64,000 nt of DNA from Rhododendron vialii. Taxonomy: Eukaryota; Streptophyta; Magnoliopsida; Ericales; Ericaceae. A program made the position numbers and the translations under genes. The stretch lies in contig NC_080557.1 in the NCBI RefSeq assembly GCF_030253575.1, forward strand, positions 13,244,001 through 13,308,000. Reading direction: 5' to 3'. Below, one piece after another: positions 11,117 through 24,511 of this stretch; the first letter of the stretch is position 1; each line of letters begins with the position of its first letter. The notes below the pieces were generated by a model that worked only from the letters and a program-made list of their open reading frames with translations, was not told where the DNA came from and did not search any database.

Positions 11117-13585
11117 ATGATGAGATTTAGGGTTTTGCAGAGATTCCCTCTCATTGGCAACTACAAGCGCATGAACCATCTCAATCAGCGACGTCTTTCA
11201 TTCTCTTCGTTTCTTCGGAAGTTACAAACCGCCCAAGGTCGAGCTTCCTTCAATGGCGGCAAAAGTAGCACCTCCCAAGGTCAGCCCGATTCACTCGTAG
11301 TAACTTGGTTTTTTGCCATAGCTAATCAGACAGGATAAATTGTCGCTAAATTTCTCATAGTTCCCTAAGTTTCTTGTACAATCAATTGGTTGGCAAAAGA
11401 AACAGAAAGTTTGGTGCGGTCCAAATCTAACGTAAAGTTTTGCATGATATTCTGGAGGTGAAAAGCCCAGTAGTTAGAAATACAAGTTTTTTTTGTTTCC
11501 TTTCCTTTTTGTAATGGAGGAACAGTCGTACTCCCAAAGCATGGACATCTGCCTGAACCATTGGGGCAACCCGTGGGTGTGTGTTAGAAATACAAGTTAT
11601 AAGTCTGATTTCCGTGTGTGAGTATTTTTATTTTCGTGGTTCATTGTAAAGACAATGTATGGGCACTAAATGTCAGTGTCTGGGCAGGTAATTCATTTCT
11701 GGTACCTGGTGCAACCATGGCGACTATAGTTATGCTTGGTGCTCTTCATGCCCGTCGTATGTACAATGACAAGAAGGTATGTTTAGTACGCTCCGAAAAG
11801 TCTTCAATTGTTTAGCACACATCTATGAATTAAATCCATGGCATCATTTGAGTAGCACCTGGCTAGTTTGCAATATAGCGTAATCATCCTCAAAGATTAA
11901 TAAAAAAAAAATCGCTGTTGAAAAAAAAATTAAAAATATAACGTGCTTAAGCTAGTTTAATGTCCCAAAAGTTGATGTGCTGGCATTCGGGCATTTGCTT
12001 TGCCACTCCAACAACATCTGCGTTCTCGTTTGTTGGAGCCATGAAGATGATCTAAATTATGTTGATGACATTCCACCAATTCAATTTAACCTTTACAAAG
12101 TAGTCAAGGCACTTGGTTGGAGTAGCGCGCGTCATTCAAATCTCATTGCCAATAGAGTTGTGGTCCGTGGCAACATAACATCATGGTAGCTAACTCGTTT
12201 TGCTTTGTAAGTGTATAAGGGACACACTTTTGGCTTAGCCAACACAGCTTAGTACCTTACTCATGGTGACATAGCCAATATTTGGGACTTCCAACCATCA
12301 AAAAGTTAGCTTCCTAGGTGTTCGGTATGTTATTATTATTCTTCTCATGATCGCTTAGTTGTTTGATGTTTTTGGATTTTTGGGTGGCAGATTGAAGAAG
12401 CAAGGGAGAAAGGAGTTGAGTTTGAGTTTCAACCCGATACAAAAGTAATTTTTCTATGATAAAAACTTTGAATTGTTCTCTTCGAGTTTTTATTTATTTT
12501 CTCTCTTTGTTCTGGCGATAATCTGTATGGATACATAATGTTTTTTCTTCATGTTGCTGACTTACTACCAAAAATGATATGATCTTCTCAACTTCAGGCT
12601 ACATTCTTGAGATTGGTACCTTTGCGCTCCATTTCCAGATTTTGGGGTTTCTTAACTAGTGTGGTGAGTTTTTGTCATTTAAGATACGATTGATAGCTGA
12701 GGTTCTAATTATTTGAGGGCTCTTGTTTGATTGATACCGCTTCATGCTATCTGAAACTAGACCATATGACATGCAACCTGATGCATTCGCATTACAACTC
12801 ACAAGAGGCTGTTTTTGTTTCTTATTCTCTCTGTTATGATGTGATGAAAACTATTCAAGCAACTCTCCTCTGATTTGGAAGCACATTTCTCTATTCTTCG
12901 TCTCATAATTAGTGCTGGTACCTTGTCATGTGGCATTTACCCACAAACCCCCAACCCCATGTCCCTTATTTCAAATCTATGCAAGGAACCCCTCGATGGA
13001 TCCTCCAATTATGCTACTACGAACACTATATGAGATTCCCAAGGCACCTCCCCTATATACACACTAAAAAGTCTCCATTGAGCATGGTGACTTCACAACT
13101 CTGTAGGTCGGGAGCAGGGCTTAGTACCTTGCTCGAGACCGAAGGAGGCATGTGATTTGGAGGCCAGAGCAAAAGGATTGTCAAGACTCACTTTCAATGT
13201 GGGGAGCCCCAACATGGCTGGTAAGAAAGAGAGAGGGAGTTGGCCAACATCTGATACCTTGAAGAGGTATCACGACCACTGCTTGACATTTGGGAGCCTG
13301 TATTATAACTACCACCTTACTCTGTTTACATACCTCCACATATTACTTAAACTACCTCGTTGAATCCCCAAGTAAGATCTTAGGCTCTGTTTGTAAGGTT
13401 TCAATGAGGAGTCTAGTCAACATTCATTATGGTCACCGACGAGGAGGAAGCTTAGCAAGTGGCTTTCCTCCCCTCCAAAGCTCCTAGACTACATAAAAAC
13501 GACTTGACACAACATTAAGCACACATTGATTACACACAAGACCTATGTAAAGCATTCTTAACTCTCTGGTTTACCAATCTCTGTT

Positions 13586-13663
<78 letters not shown>

Positions 13664-14118
13664 GCTTCCCTTAGCTCTCTCCTCCACTTCCGGTGGTGTT
13701 GAGCCATTTTAGGCTGTGATCACGACACTTCCACAATTAGGCTATTAGTTTAGCTACGTTATCTTTTAGGGATTCTTAAACCATGGTAATTTGAAGTCAC
13801 AAAGAAATAAATTTGTGGTCTATTTTGCTTTTCCCGGTACAGAGTATGATCAAAAGATTTTCTTGCAATAAACATGCATTTTTTGGTGGCTAATGGTTGA
13901 TAACTTGATGTTGTATGCTTTTGAAAAGCAATTGAAACTTTTGAATGTAGAATGTTATCATTCATTTAACATGCTATTTTACTTTAGAGACAATTGCCAA
14001 CTCCCTCCTTTTCCACCACCCTACGCCCACTGCTGCCCCGCCCAGAGAGAGTAGTTGTTGGTTTGGGACTCTGCACAAGTAGATGAATTCATAAACGATT
14101 ATTAGTAAAATATCAGAC

Positions 14119-14155
<37 letters not shown>

Positions 14156-17100
14156 GACAAGTGATATGTACTTACATGTGCGTATTTTACATCCCATGTT
14201 GCTTTAGAATAGCCTTTAACTCATGAATATATAAGTTCTTGGAACCCTTTACTGTAATCTGGTTTTCAAGATTGAGTTTTATCTAGGGTTTGTACCATTT
14301 GATACAGAGCCGGCCATGTCAAAGATGGAATGTGACAAAACCAATGCAAGGACTTTGTGGTCTTGGACCCTGGTAGGCTGGTGTGGAATCCCCTATACTA
14401 CGTGCGGGCATAGTGTATCGGTGTTGAATACTGATAGGTGAGTGAAGATGCCAAGTAGGTAAGGGTTACCATTGGGTCAATGTTGATAACAGTTGGCCAC
14501 TGTGTACATTGGACATGCGGTGCGCGGTGACAAGTTATCGTCCCTCTTTGCTTTGCAATAGCCCTTGTACATAAGAACATTTATCTCATGGGCACCTTTT
14601 TCTTTTAAGTTGGCTTTTGAGGTTGAGTTCTAGGCTTCTAGCCAAAGGTTTGCACCAGTGTATGTAAATTTGCAGTCATGTTCTATTATCACTCATGATA
14701 TAGTCAACCCATTGTTCAACTTTAGCTCATCTTTATGTGCTCTTTTTTCCTTAAGAAACTTTTATTTTCTCCCCATTTAATCAAATTGTTTTCTTATGTA
14801 TGTCAAAAAAATGTATGACTTCTGCTGAAAATGGTTATCTTAGAGCTAATTATCGCTTGCTTAAATTTTCTTTCAGGAACTTCCCATCTGGTTCCGTCCA
14901 CATGTCTATAGAGCTTGGGCTCGGGCGTTTCATTCCAGTATAGTTCTTTTCCCCATTTATCTTTGGTTGCGATGATTAGATAGTAAATACTGTATAGCGT
15001 GCAATTGACTGTTGTTAAATGGGTATACAGTTTGCATTATATGTGTGAAGGGAGAAGCTTTTATTTTTATCATCAGTAGTACTGTGTGCTAATAAGATTA
15101 CCAGATATAGTAGAAGAATTCTTACGACCATCCTGTGGTTTGAATATCAGATTTGGAAGAAGCCGCTAAGCCTTTGAATGAATATGCATCTTTGAGAGAG
15201 TTCTTTGTTCGCTCCTTGAAAGAAGATTCTAGACCCATAGACTCCAACCCTTGTTGTCTGGTAACTGGTAACCAGCTTCTTGGGCATCTCATTGGTCCAG
15301 ATTCCATGTCACTCTAAACTGTTTCTGACACTTGTCTGATATTTTGTACCCTGTATTGTCATGATTATAGATCAGTCCAGTGGATGGTACTGTTCTAAGA
15401 TTCGGAGATTTTAAGGAAGCAGGCACCATGATTGAGCAAGTTAAAGGATTTTCGTATTCTGTGTCTTCTCTTCTTGGTGCAAGACCACTCCTTCCTTCAA
15501 TGGAGGATGTGCAACGAGAGAGTAGGGGACAAGAAAAGGCTCCACGAGATGAGGATAAAAAGTCATGGTGGAGAATTACGCTGGCTTCTCCAAAAGTTAG
15601 GGACCCAGAACCAGCAAGGTGACTATCCCTACTTATTTTGCAGATTTATCTTCACCGCCCTATTCCACATTAACTATTTTTTGCTACTTCCTTTGAATCT
15701 ATGGCATTTTTAATTTGCCATTGATTCAAAGGGGGATCCATTTGATATTGTCTTCATGATACACTCAACCATGCAAATGTAACCATATAGATTGTATTGC
15801 TTTTTCTCTTCTCAAGAGTGCCAAGAAATCCTTGACAAATGTTAGGGGGATAAAGTTGTACGTTCTATGAGGGACGATTAATATCCTTAGTATTGATTTA
15901 GTTAGGTTAGCAGCTTCGAGTCCTGGGACGTAACTGCTCTACAAGAAGTGGGGAGAAGGTTGCCTATCTGCTATCTCTTTGAGTCCTTTCATAAGTGAAG
16001 GGACCTTGTACGAAATTGTTTTATCAATGGATGTGATGGTTTTATGACCTTAGTGCTATAGATTCATAAAATCACGTGATTCTATTGTTTGAACCTCAAT
16101 CTCTTTGGGTCCTGAGGGTATCTACTATACAAAACACCACGGTGTGGACCCCACACAAGGCATTTTTAGTGGATGGTTGAGATTACTTTGATCCAACAGC
16201 CATTGTCCACCCACTCCATTTTCTTCTCTCTCCTCTCTTTTCTTTCTCACAAATTAAGGGCTAGTATAACTAAAGCCCCAAAAATGATCCAACCATAATC
16301 AACCAAGGAACCTCTCGGCCAAAGGAGTTTTGGAAAGAGTGTAATTTGATCAAAATCCTTTCATATTCCCTACCAAAAAGTGGACAGTCTCTCTTATCCC
16401 AAACCTTTAACATTTTTTTTCTCCGCCGAATATTTGTAGCTCCGGGGCCACACTTGAGGTTTGACTGTAGTTGATCCATTGTTGATATCTTTTTATCCTC
16501 TAAGTTTGGTCCTTTTAAAGCCAGTTTTGTTTTGCCAAATTCGTAAAACAATATTCTGATTTCTAGAACGGATTGGGAATGGGTTAATTCGTTGATGGTT
16601 CACATCTTTCCGAATCCATTCACCATCCGTTAAAAGTTCGGAAATTGGATATTACATCTAGAGTTTGGTGATTGGTACGACCACCGATGACGGCTTGATA
16701 TAAAGGGATTTTTTTCTTCGATCCGTCTTCTCTGAACCTTTGCTGTTTCTGGCAATTTCTTCAGCAAATTGATGTGCCATAATGTAGAGCATTTTTTCTT
16801 GGGGGGAAATTTTATTTTCTAATTTATTTCAGATTTCTTTTCATACCTTCTGAATTTGTTTGGTACTGAGTATTTCCCTTTTCCGAGATTCTTTTCATTT
16901 TCCCAGAATGCTTCAGTTCCATTTTGTTTCCATGTAAACAGTTTCCGAACAACTGAATGACACGGCATAGTTGTCATTGAATATACATGAGAGAGGGGCA
17001 GCAAGTGCTACAGTGACCCATCGGGTGTCGTGACGGGAGTTCTGGCAAGGCTGGAGTTCCCGTTTTCAGCCTTGCCAGCCCTGAGTTTTTTGGGGGCAGA

Positions 17101-19401
17101 TGCAAATGTTTTTAGATGGGGCCTTTATACATAATTCACAATAAAAAATTTCCAAGTATTAAAAATATATATACTTCAAAGATAATAGTACAAGTTCAAC
17201 ATCATAATAACAAAAGGCTGGACAATTAAACATCACTCTTCTCATATTTTTTGTTACATAAGTAGAATTTAAGCTCTCATGCATAATCAAGTTTAGCCAC
17301 AACATCTTTTTCAATGGATAGCTTGCTAATCCATTCAACCTTTTGCCGTTCAAAAAAGATAATCCATTCAACCTTTTGCCGTTCAAAAAAGATAATCCAT
17401 TCAACCTTTTGCCGTTCAAAAAAGATAATCCATTCAACCTCTCTTGACATATTTGACAGAAGGTAATATTTCAATCAACTTTAAGTTCCATAAGTATCTT
17501 TCCTCGGGGGCAACTGTAAATGGTATAGTCAACTATATACTATTAGCGAGTTTGCTAAAGTGGTAGTTATGTTGGATTTTGTTATCTTAGTTTCTTGTTG
17601 GACGTGAATTTTGCGTTACACACTTGAAAGAGAGGTTAGGATCTCTACCAATTGATAAATTGCAGGCAGTGGTTCCCCTAACAACAAAAATCTTATCAAA
17701 GACTAACCAAGTGCCAAAACACCCAAGGTAGATAATGGTGAAAGCATGGGTCAAAAGGTTCCAGTTATGGTTGATTCTTGATAGATTGATTTAGTTGAGC
17801 AATGTCATAAACATACTTGAAGGTTTCCTGTTCGGAGTGCCGTAGGCACGAGTAATTCGCAAGTATATTCCTATTTTGTTTCTGATTTCAAATAAGGCTA
17901 AGGACATGAGGATCCCACCAAAAAGTTGCGAAAATCACTAAGACACATGCATCACAAGAAAGGTGGCGCAGTCAATGTATGTGTAATTTGTTTATTTACT
18001 TGGACACTTTGTTGGAAAATTTGAATTTCCAGGTGGTGCTGTTTTCTGACCTTGTCGTACCGTGTCAAAAATAAATTTATAAAAACTTGGAGTTAACTAC
18101 TTCTCCGTAGAATAGTGGTCAAGACCGAGTGTCGATCCACAGGGACAGTATGGCTAAGTTATTATAATTTCGATTGATTTCTAGATTAATTCAGAGGAAA
18201 AAGATTTGAGTTGTTTGATTTCAGAAAACTAATTAACTAAGAAAGCAACTAATTAATTGATTTGGAAACTGATGGAAAAAAGACCTAGGTTTTCGAATCC
18301 ACCCCGACCGCGTAACAACGATATGCATAGGCTAGGTTTAACATTCGAATCATTAAAAACTATCGTTAGAGCTTGCAATCCCTTCCGATAATCGTCAAGA
18401 AGATAATTGAGTTGTTAAAAGGTATAGACTATCCCATAACACGGACCGTCTCACTATCTCGGTCTGGCCGTCTAACGGCACAATCCTTCTTAGGAGCATA
18501 ATCTATCTCAGAACTCCAACCACAATCAAAGAATACCTTTGTTTAACTCCATATTTGAAAATCATGAATATAAATACAGAACTTATTTAAAGCATTAAAA
18601 TCATTCCATAAAACTGAAACTGAGTTCTATGTAAACAATTGATTCGAATATTAAAACCTAAACCTATACATATACAAAGTTACTTGGCATGGTGCTTCAT
18701 CTTCCCCCTAGGGAATGGAGTTAGCCGGCCATGGGAGCCGGAGTCATGCTTCTATGATGTCGTCGTCCGTTCCCAGCCGAACTTTTTTTTTCTGTCGAAG
18801 TCAGAGAGATATATACTCTTTAATGTAGGGTTGAAAGCATTAACTACATAATAGGTCCATGGGACTTTATGTAATGATTAATTGGCAATTGGACTTTGAG
18901 TAACTCTGCACTTTGACCCCGAACATCATTAAACTCTTGTTTTTATCCAAAATCTTGGACAATGAGCTCGATCAACCTATAAACGAAATAAAAGCAAGAT
19001 TAATATCAAGCAACATATATAAATGGCTAACAAGTGTAGTTTGGAGGGCCAAAATATCAATATTTCGGCACTTATCAGCTACATTGTTGCCTGAGTTGAT
19101 GTCCAATTCATGTAGGACTGTGGCTGGCATAGCGCCAATTTCCTCTGCTTAAGTCATTCCTCCTAGAGATGAATCAGAGCATCTCTAGTGCATTAGCTAA
19201 AATTGTTAGGTAAAGTGTGTGGTATAAGACAAAAAGTGTAAGTAGTGGGACCCAATTGTGTTTGTAAGAGTGTATATTAGGAGAGTGAATCAGTATTTTA
19301 ATGGCGTAGCAAAGATGTGTGGTAGTGTAAGATAAGTGTATCTGCATATATTTGTGTATATATGTATAAACATATACATACATATACACATATATATACA
19401 T

Positions 19402-19468
<67 letters not shown>

Positions 19469-22400
19469 AGCCTCACCCCTCCTTTTCTTTCTTTCTCTCT
19501 CCTCCCATCTTTTAAATGTCAGTGCTCTTTCTCTCCTATCCCACTTCCCCTTGACCGTTGATACTGAGACCCAGAGTTGGGAGCTCCCTAGCTAACATTG
19601 CTTTGACACGGACAGTTAGGACACAATCACTGGCACTAGAGATGAATTTTTGCACTGTATTACCTCTCTGACTTATACACTGATCAAACACACCCCTTGT
19701 GCATCCCACTAGAGATGCCCTCAGAATGCAAGTTAATCTGTGTACTGTTTACCCTTTTGCAGTCCAATGAAGGGCCTTTTCTATTGTGTGCTTTACCTGA
19801 AGCCTGGAGACTATCACCGAATACACTCTCCAGTTGATTGGAATGTTCTTGTTCGTCGACATTTTTCAGGTTTTGTTAAATGCCATTGTTGTTGAGAGAA
19901 CTCTGTATATGTGGACTCAATGCATTGCTTTTTCTTTACTGATAACTTATGTTTCAGTGCTGGTATGGATTAAAGAAATGAAGCATACCATTGGCTGTTT
20001 GATCCATCTTTTATCCGCTTGGTCCTATAGCGACTCATATGGATCTTTATATATCAATTCCTTAAAACCCTCTAAACTGAAGAAAGTGTATCATATTGTT
20101 GCTTAGATGGCTCATGCAATCAGAATATATATCAGTGGATGGAATAAACCTTTCTTCGTTGCTGTAGAACTGCTCCATGCTTGGATCACCAGGTCACTTT
20201 TGTTTTGGTCCATCCATTCATGAACCGTGGTTGACCACCTTAGGCTAGGAAGGAGCCCGCACCCTAGGTCACGGACTCGCACCTTTGGCGCTGAGACTTT
20301 TCTCTTGCCAACGAGTTGAGTCCTTTTATTTGGACCCTTTGTATCCCAAGTGTCTAAACATGAGTGGTTAGGAACGAATATGGTGTGGTGATCCTGGACT
20401 ATTAAAGGATTACAAGATTCACTGTAGCGGGCAGCCTCAGCTAGATCGTGTTCTACCTGTTCCCATTCTTGTTGGGAAAGAAGCAATAGAAAATTAGTCT
20501 TAGGTCCATTATGTGAACTTCATAAGCCCACAAGTCCACCTATTAATTTTGTAAGGTCTTAGGTCCATTTTAGGGTACCCTAGGGTTTAGGCACTTTCAT
20601 AAGATTTTAGGGTGCACTTTTTTATTATAGGATAGGGTACCCTAGGGTAGGGTAGATTACCCTAGCGTAGGGTACCCTAGGGTTTAGGTACTTTTATAGG
20701 GTTTTAGGGTGCACTTTCCTATCGGAAAAGATATTTGCACCGACGGTTTCCGTACCGACGGCCACCGGACGGCCGATCCGAGCTGTCCAAAAATTTTTTT
20801 AAAAAAAAACGAGGGGAGGCATCCGAGGTGTGTAAGGTGCTTGATCCGAGCACCATTTTTTCGTGTATATATGTATATTCGTGTGTAAGGTGCTTGATCC
20901 GAGCACCCTTTTTTCGGGTATATATGTATATTCGAATATACATATATACCCGAAAAAAAGGTGCTCGGATCAAGCAACTTACACACCTTGGATGCCGTTG
21001 ATTCCCGCGTGGGCCCCCTCGTTTTTTTTTAAAAAAAATTTTGGACGGCTTGGATCGGCCGTCCGGTGGCCGTCGGTACGGTTTCCCTACGGAAACCGTC
21101 GGTGCAAATAGTAGTACTCCTTTCCTATTATAGTGTTTTAGTGGTTTAGGCACTTTCATAGGGTTTTAGGCACTTGCATAGGGTACCCTAGGGTTTAGGT
21201 TGTGTGAACTTGTGGCTTTACAAAACTATGAGGTGGACTTGTGGGCTTATGAAATGTCTATAGTGAACCTATCGCTAAATCTCCCAAGAAGCAACCCCTA
21301 GCTAAGTAAGAATAATTCATTCATATGTTTCCGTCATAACATTTCTACGTACGTGTTGATTTTGGACTATGCTGCTGCATTTTCCTGTTATTGGTAGTTT
21401 GGCATGTTTTTATGTCATCAGGCTTTTTTCTTTTGAAGAATGTTTTTTCTAATGAGAGTATGAGACAGATGGTGAACTGTTGAACCATTGACCTGGCCAC
21501 CTGACTGGGCCATTGTTGACTCCTGGGTTGTTGTTTCCGTCATTAACATTACATTTTCTGGTTTATTGGTAGTTTGGCATGTTTCTCTCTCATCAGGGTT
21601 TTTTCTTTTGAAAAATCTGTATATCGAATGACACAGATGGTGAAATGTTGAACCATTGACCTAGCCACCTGACTGGGTCGCTGTTGTCCTGGTTGGATAG
21701 CCATAAATAAACCGTCGTTCTCAATGTAATTACTCGTTTCCAATTTCTCTGTACCTGATTAATCTCAGCAAGTTTCCATTCTTTTATTGTTTTTGCAGGT
21801 CGGCTTTTCCCTTTGAATGAACGAGCTACAAGAACAATCAGGAACCTCTATGTCGAGAATGAGAGAGTGAGTCTATATTCATTTTGTATTGTAATGGGGG
21901 ACTGTCCATTTATTTTAGTCTCCACTTTCTTTTCGACTATGTCTAACGTGGGCACATAGGGCATTCACATTCTAGGGTGAAACTAGCGGCTCCTAATTTC
22001 AGAGGTCATGAATTCATATAGCATCAAAAGAGAGGATGATAAACCAATTTGACATTATATCTACAGTTAAGAGAGGTATGGGGGAAGAGTGGTGGTTTTA
22101 AATTTAGCCAGCTTTCTTCGGTGATCGGGGAAAGTTGTAAGACAGGGTGATCAATGTGTGATACCCAACTGTGACCGATGGATCTCTAGTCCCTAGGGAG
22201 ACAATAAGGGCATAGACGGGCCCGGGAACGTGGAGTACTGGGCACGGAGGATCTGCAGGTGTTTCCTCATGACAGGTTTGGGTAATAGCCCGACCCAGCA
22301 CCACCAAGGGGTTATTACAATCGTTCCGGTCTACCAAGAGCTTGTTTTCCACCTCTTCAGGAAGTTAGTAGTTTTCAAAATGCAAGTCTAATATTTATAA

Positions 22401-23769
22401 GCTCCCCCTAAACCAACATAGACACAAGTAGCCTGCATTGAAAAGGACACAATGTGAAAAAAAATGTTGGGTCAATAATCGGCCCCGCAATGGTTATCTG
22501 TCCCCATGGGAGATTGAGGGTTTCACAGAATTTCATATTTTGTCTCTTCAGGTGGTACTTGAAGGCCGATGGGAAGAAGGTTATATGGCAATGGCAGCAA
22601 TAGGCGCTACAAATATTGGATCAATTGAGGTTGAGTGCTGCTTTTTCGTTTTGTTAATGCAATGTACATCCGTTTAGTGGGGTCTTTTGTTGAGGTTCAA
22701 TGATGTTCCCCCATCCATCTCTTTTGATGACGTGAGAAAGGGGTTATCCTTCAGTAAAATGGTAAAAGCTTGGGTTGTAAAGCATGAGAACACAGGATTT
22801 GGAAGCCGCTGCTACTGTACTACATAAAAGAATGAAATCTCATGCATTATAACGGGTCGTGACCCTGGCTAATGAGTAATGGCCTTTCTTGCATTTACAT
22901 GTAAAGGGGCATCGTTTAAAACCACAATGAGTTATTATAACATGTTTCTGAGGTGAATCAGCATTTAGGGTATGAATTTCCATAACCTAGAGCATTGTAC
23001 CTCAGCTCACTCTGTTAGAGTTCACGTTATTGCAATTTCTATAGTTCAGATTGTCATTTACTTTCTATGGTACTAGACGTTTTGTGAACTCTGAACTTCA
23101 CGTGACAGCTTTTCATTGAACCTGCACTGGGGACGAACCGGCCAAGAAAGAAGTTACTGCACTCCGAGCCTCCTGAAGAACGGATTTATGAACCTGCACG
23201 TGCCGGTGTGATGCTTAAGAAAGGGGATGAGGTTAGAATGACTGACATTGATTTCCTTAAAAGCTCAGAAGCTTGATGACCCTTGGCTTATTTATAGATT
23301 ATTTCTTGTTGGATCAAGTATTTGCTCCACGACTGATCCTAACTCACAAATGCATTTAAATTACTCCCCCCACCTACAGATTTCACTCCCTCTTTAGAAA
23401 ATTAGCAGGTATTAGCAAACTAAAAGGTTGAGTTGGTTCATGTACAACTGCCATACATGTATTTAGTTTCCGTACTTACTTCTATCATTTTTTGAACGGC
23501 AAGTTTCTGTACTTCTAGTCATGTAGACCTCGGGGGTGGCCCTTTTTTAAAAATTTATTTTGGGTTTCTAGCTCTCTTATTTCTTCAGTCTTTCCCCATA
23601 ATGCTTTCAGGTGGCTGCATTCAACATGGGGTCGACGGTTGTCCTTGTATTCCAAGCTCCCATATCTCTGCCGGGTGACGAGTCTGTTTCATCAGAATTC
23701 AAGTTCTCTATTAGAGAAGGAGACAGAGTTCGTGTTGGGGAAGCGCTAGGAAGGTGGAACGATTCATAG
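11117..23769 (+). CDS. PSD1: Mitochondrial phosphatidylserine decarboxylase (PSD1 type), 12 exons, 441 aa
   Basis: It decarboxylates phosphatidylserine to phosphatidylethanolamine in the mitochondrial inner membrane. Exons: 11117-11279, 11688-11776, 12391-12444, 12598-12663, 14877-14937, 15151-15260, 15371-15618, 19763-19869, 21799-21866, 22552-22629, 23109-23231, 23611-23769. They total 1326 nt, all phases agree and all borders are GT-AG. The N-terminus is basic, Ser/Arg-rich and acid-free (presequence-like), followed by a membrane segment at [20 protein letters not shown]. Signature blocks: [32 protein letters not shown], and FNMGST near the C-terminus. In this family the chain self-cleaves between G396 and S397 of that motif and the serine becomes the pyruvoyl cofactor. 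Length is close to Arabidopsis PSD1 (about 453 aa). ATGs stand at 11117 and 11120, so the start is uncertain by one codon. Intron 7 (4.1 kb) and intron 8 (1.9 kb) carry transposable elements. All catalytic segments look intact. Confidence 0.94.
13590..13661. repeat. (CT)n microsatellite in PSD1 intron 4
   Basis: About 72 bp of CT repeats with one A interruption near 13626. A shorter array lies at 14121-14150 in the same intron. Confidence 0.95.
17328..17440. repeat. 33-bp minisatellite, about 3.4 units, PSD1 intron 7
   Basis: Units start at 17328, 17361, 17394 and 17427 with aatccattcaacc, and the first three contain ttttgccgttcaaaaaag. Copies are virtually identical, which points to recent expansion. 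Because 33 is a multiple of three, both strands give a repetitive open frame, which is not a gene. Confidence 0.92.
18047..19077 (-). mobile_element. Solo LTR (family shared with 55291-56409), about 1.03 kb, PSD1 intron 7
   Basis: Read on the minus strand it starts TGATAAGTGCCG and ends with ...GACACGGTACGACAAGGTCA. It shares in order with the copy at 55291-56409: the start, an agggattgcaag-like block, a ggtggattc block, a ctgtccctg-ggatcgac block, and the gtttttataaatttattttt tail. No internal region or primer-binding site is visible and the flanking bases do not form an evident target duplication. Lineage is probably Ty3/gypsy (inference). Confidence 0.6.
19177..19722. mobile_element. hAT-like MITE, about 546 bp
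   Basis: The left end gagcatctctagtgcattag and the right end, whose reverse complement reads gagggcatctctagtgggat, form terminal inverted repeats of the widespread GAGCATCTCYAGTG type in plants. The inside includes a (CA)n(TA)n microsatellite at about 19335-19464. An exact target duplication could not be fixed because a second partial terminus (ggcactagagatga) lies at about 19634. Confidence 0.45.
19335..19464. repeat. Compound (TA)n/(CA)n microsatellite
   Basis: Alternating purine-pyrimidine DNA: imperfect TA/CA steps, then a CA run near 19408-19430, then about 17 TA units. It can form Z-DNA or cruciform structure. It explains the low-complexity Tyr/Ile/Val frames seen here. Confidence 0.92.
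20495..21271. mobile_element. Outer fold-back element, about 777 bp including a nested insert (PSD1 intron 8)
   Basis: The left arm taggtccattatgtgaactt, continuing cataagcccacaagtccacc, pairs with the right arm near 21190-21271 (ggtggacttgtgggcttatg, then aaatgtctatagtgaaccta). Between the arms are repeats of ggtaccctagggtttagg on both sides of the inner element, interrupted by the MITE at 20734-21108. No clear target duplication was found. Confidence 0.6.
20734..21108. mobile_element. Inner MITE with TA target duplication, 375 bp
   Basis: The ends are TTTGCACCGACGGTTTCCG and its inverse, flanked by TA on both sides (20732-20733, 21109-21110). The arms pair over about 180 bp (gaccgatcc-type block, tccaaaaattttttt, gtgctcggatcaag). 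The right arm has an extra gggaaaccgt-type insertion, and the left arm has an internal duplication of the aaggtgcttgatccgagcac block. A TA target suggests Tc1/mariner-type mobilisation (inference). Confidence 0.7.
21390..21705 (+). repeat. Tandem duplication of about 175 bp, PSD1 intron 8
   Basis: Both copies contain ttggtagtttggcatgtttt-like DNA followed by cttttttcttttgaa, acagatggtgaa, gttgaaccattgacct and gccacctgactggg in the same order. The copies are moderately diverged, with a small indel. Confidence 0.8.
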
Positions 23770-24511
23770 CGACCGGTATGCCCCAGTGAGCTGTCTGCCA
23801 TGCTTAGGGTGCTATTTGATCAATTTATTTGCAGTAATCTAAGACTCATTTTGTGCATCATTGAGCAGAATTTGGCTTTCATGTTCTGAATTTATGATGT
23901 CTGCCTGTAAATCTTAGGATGCTGGTGATTATGAAAAAAAAGGTGTTTGGCTTTTTTTGCCGAGTGATTTTGAATCATTGTTTAGTTGTGGATTTTGGTT
24001 TTTACCGGAGCTGGGGTGCCCAAGGGGTGTTTAGCCTTGTTACCAGAGTTTGCTCACTCCTACGTTTTTCAGATTCAAAACCTCCTTGGTGCTTTCAACT
24101 CTTGTAGTCTGACCCGGATATCTTGAGTTACGGGGGAGAAATATTCAACCTAGTTGTTTGTTTTGTCAATGTTAAAACACAACAATTAGGACATCAAAAA
24201 GTACTAACATTCAAGCAAAAAAAAAAAAAGTGAAATTGATTGGAAAAGAAAAAGAGATGGGCAGGACTGGTGGATTTGTTCGCAAGTGGAGTGATAGTCT
24301 AGTGGTAGGTTTCATATACTCCCATGCATTTTATTACGATACTGATTTTCATAGAGGGGAAAAAAAAACACAAAAAACTCTTTTCAAGGTAAACACAAGA
24401 AACCGTATCAACCGAACACCAAGACGTGCACTTCTTGGAGATGAGAACGAATCTAATTGAATAGCAACGCCGTCCAAGTATTTCTCAATTAAACAAAATG
24501 AAGACTTTGTT

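Noticed and set aside
17159..17474. Frames with repeated [11 protein letters not shown] or [11 protein letters not shown]
   Set aside because: Made by a 33-bp minisatellite within a PSD1 intron, not a repeat protein. The spacing lacks variable spacers, so it is not a CRISPR array either.
19174..19476. Tyr/Ile/Val-rich open frame
   Set aside because: Arises from the TA/CA microsatellite inside a MITE.
20112..20486. 124-aa minus-strand frame in PSD1 intron 8
   Set aside because: No recognisable domain, surrounded by repeats. It may be retroelement debris, but the evidence is too thin to annotate it.
22104..22352. 82-aa minus-strand frame in PSD1 intron 9
   Set aside because: GC-rich and perhaps LTR-derived (gggtcgggctattac motif), but no retroelement structure could be shown.
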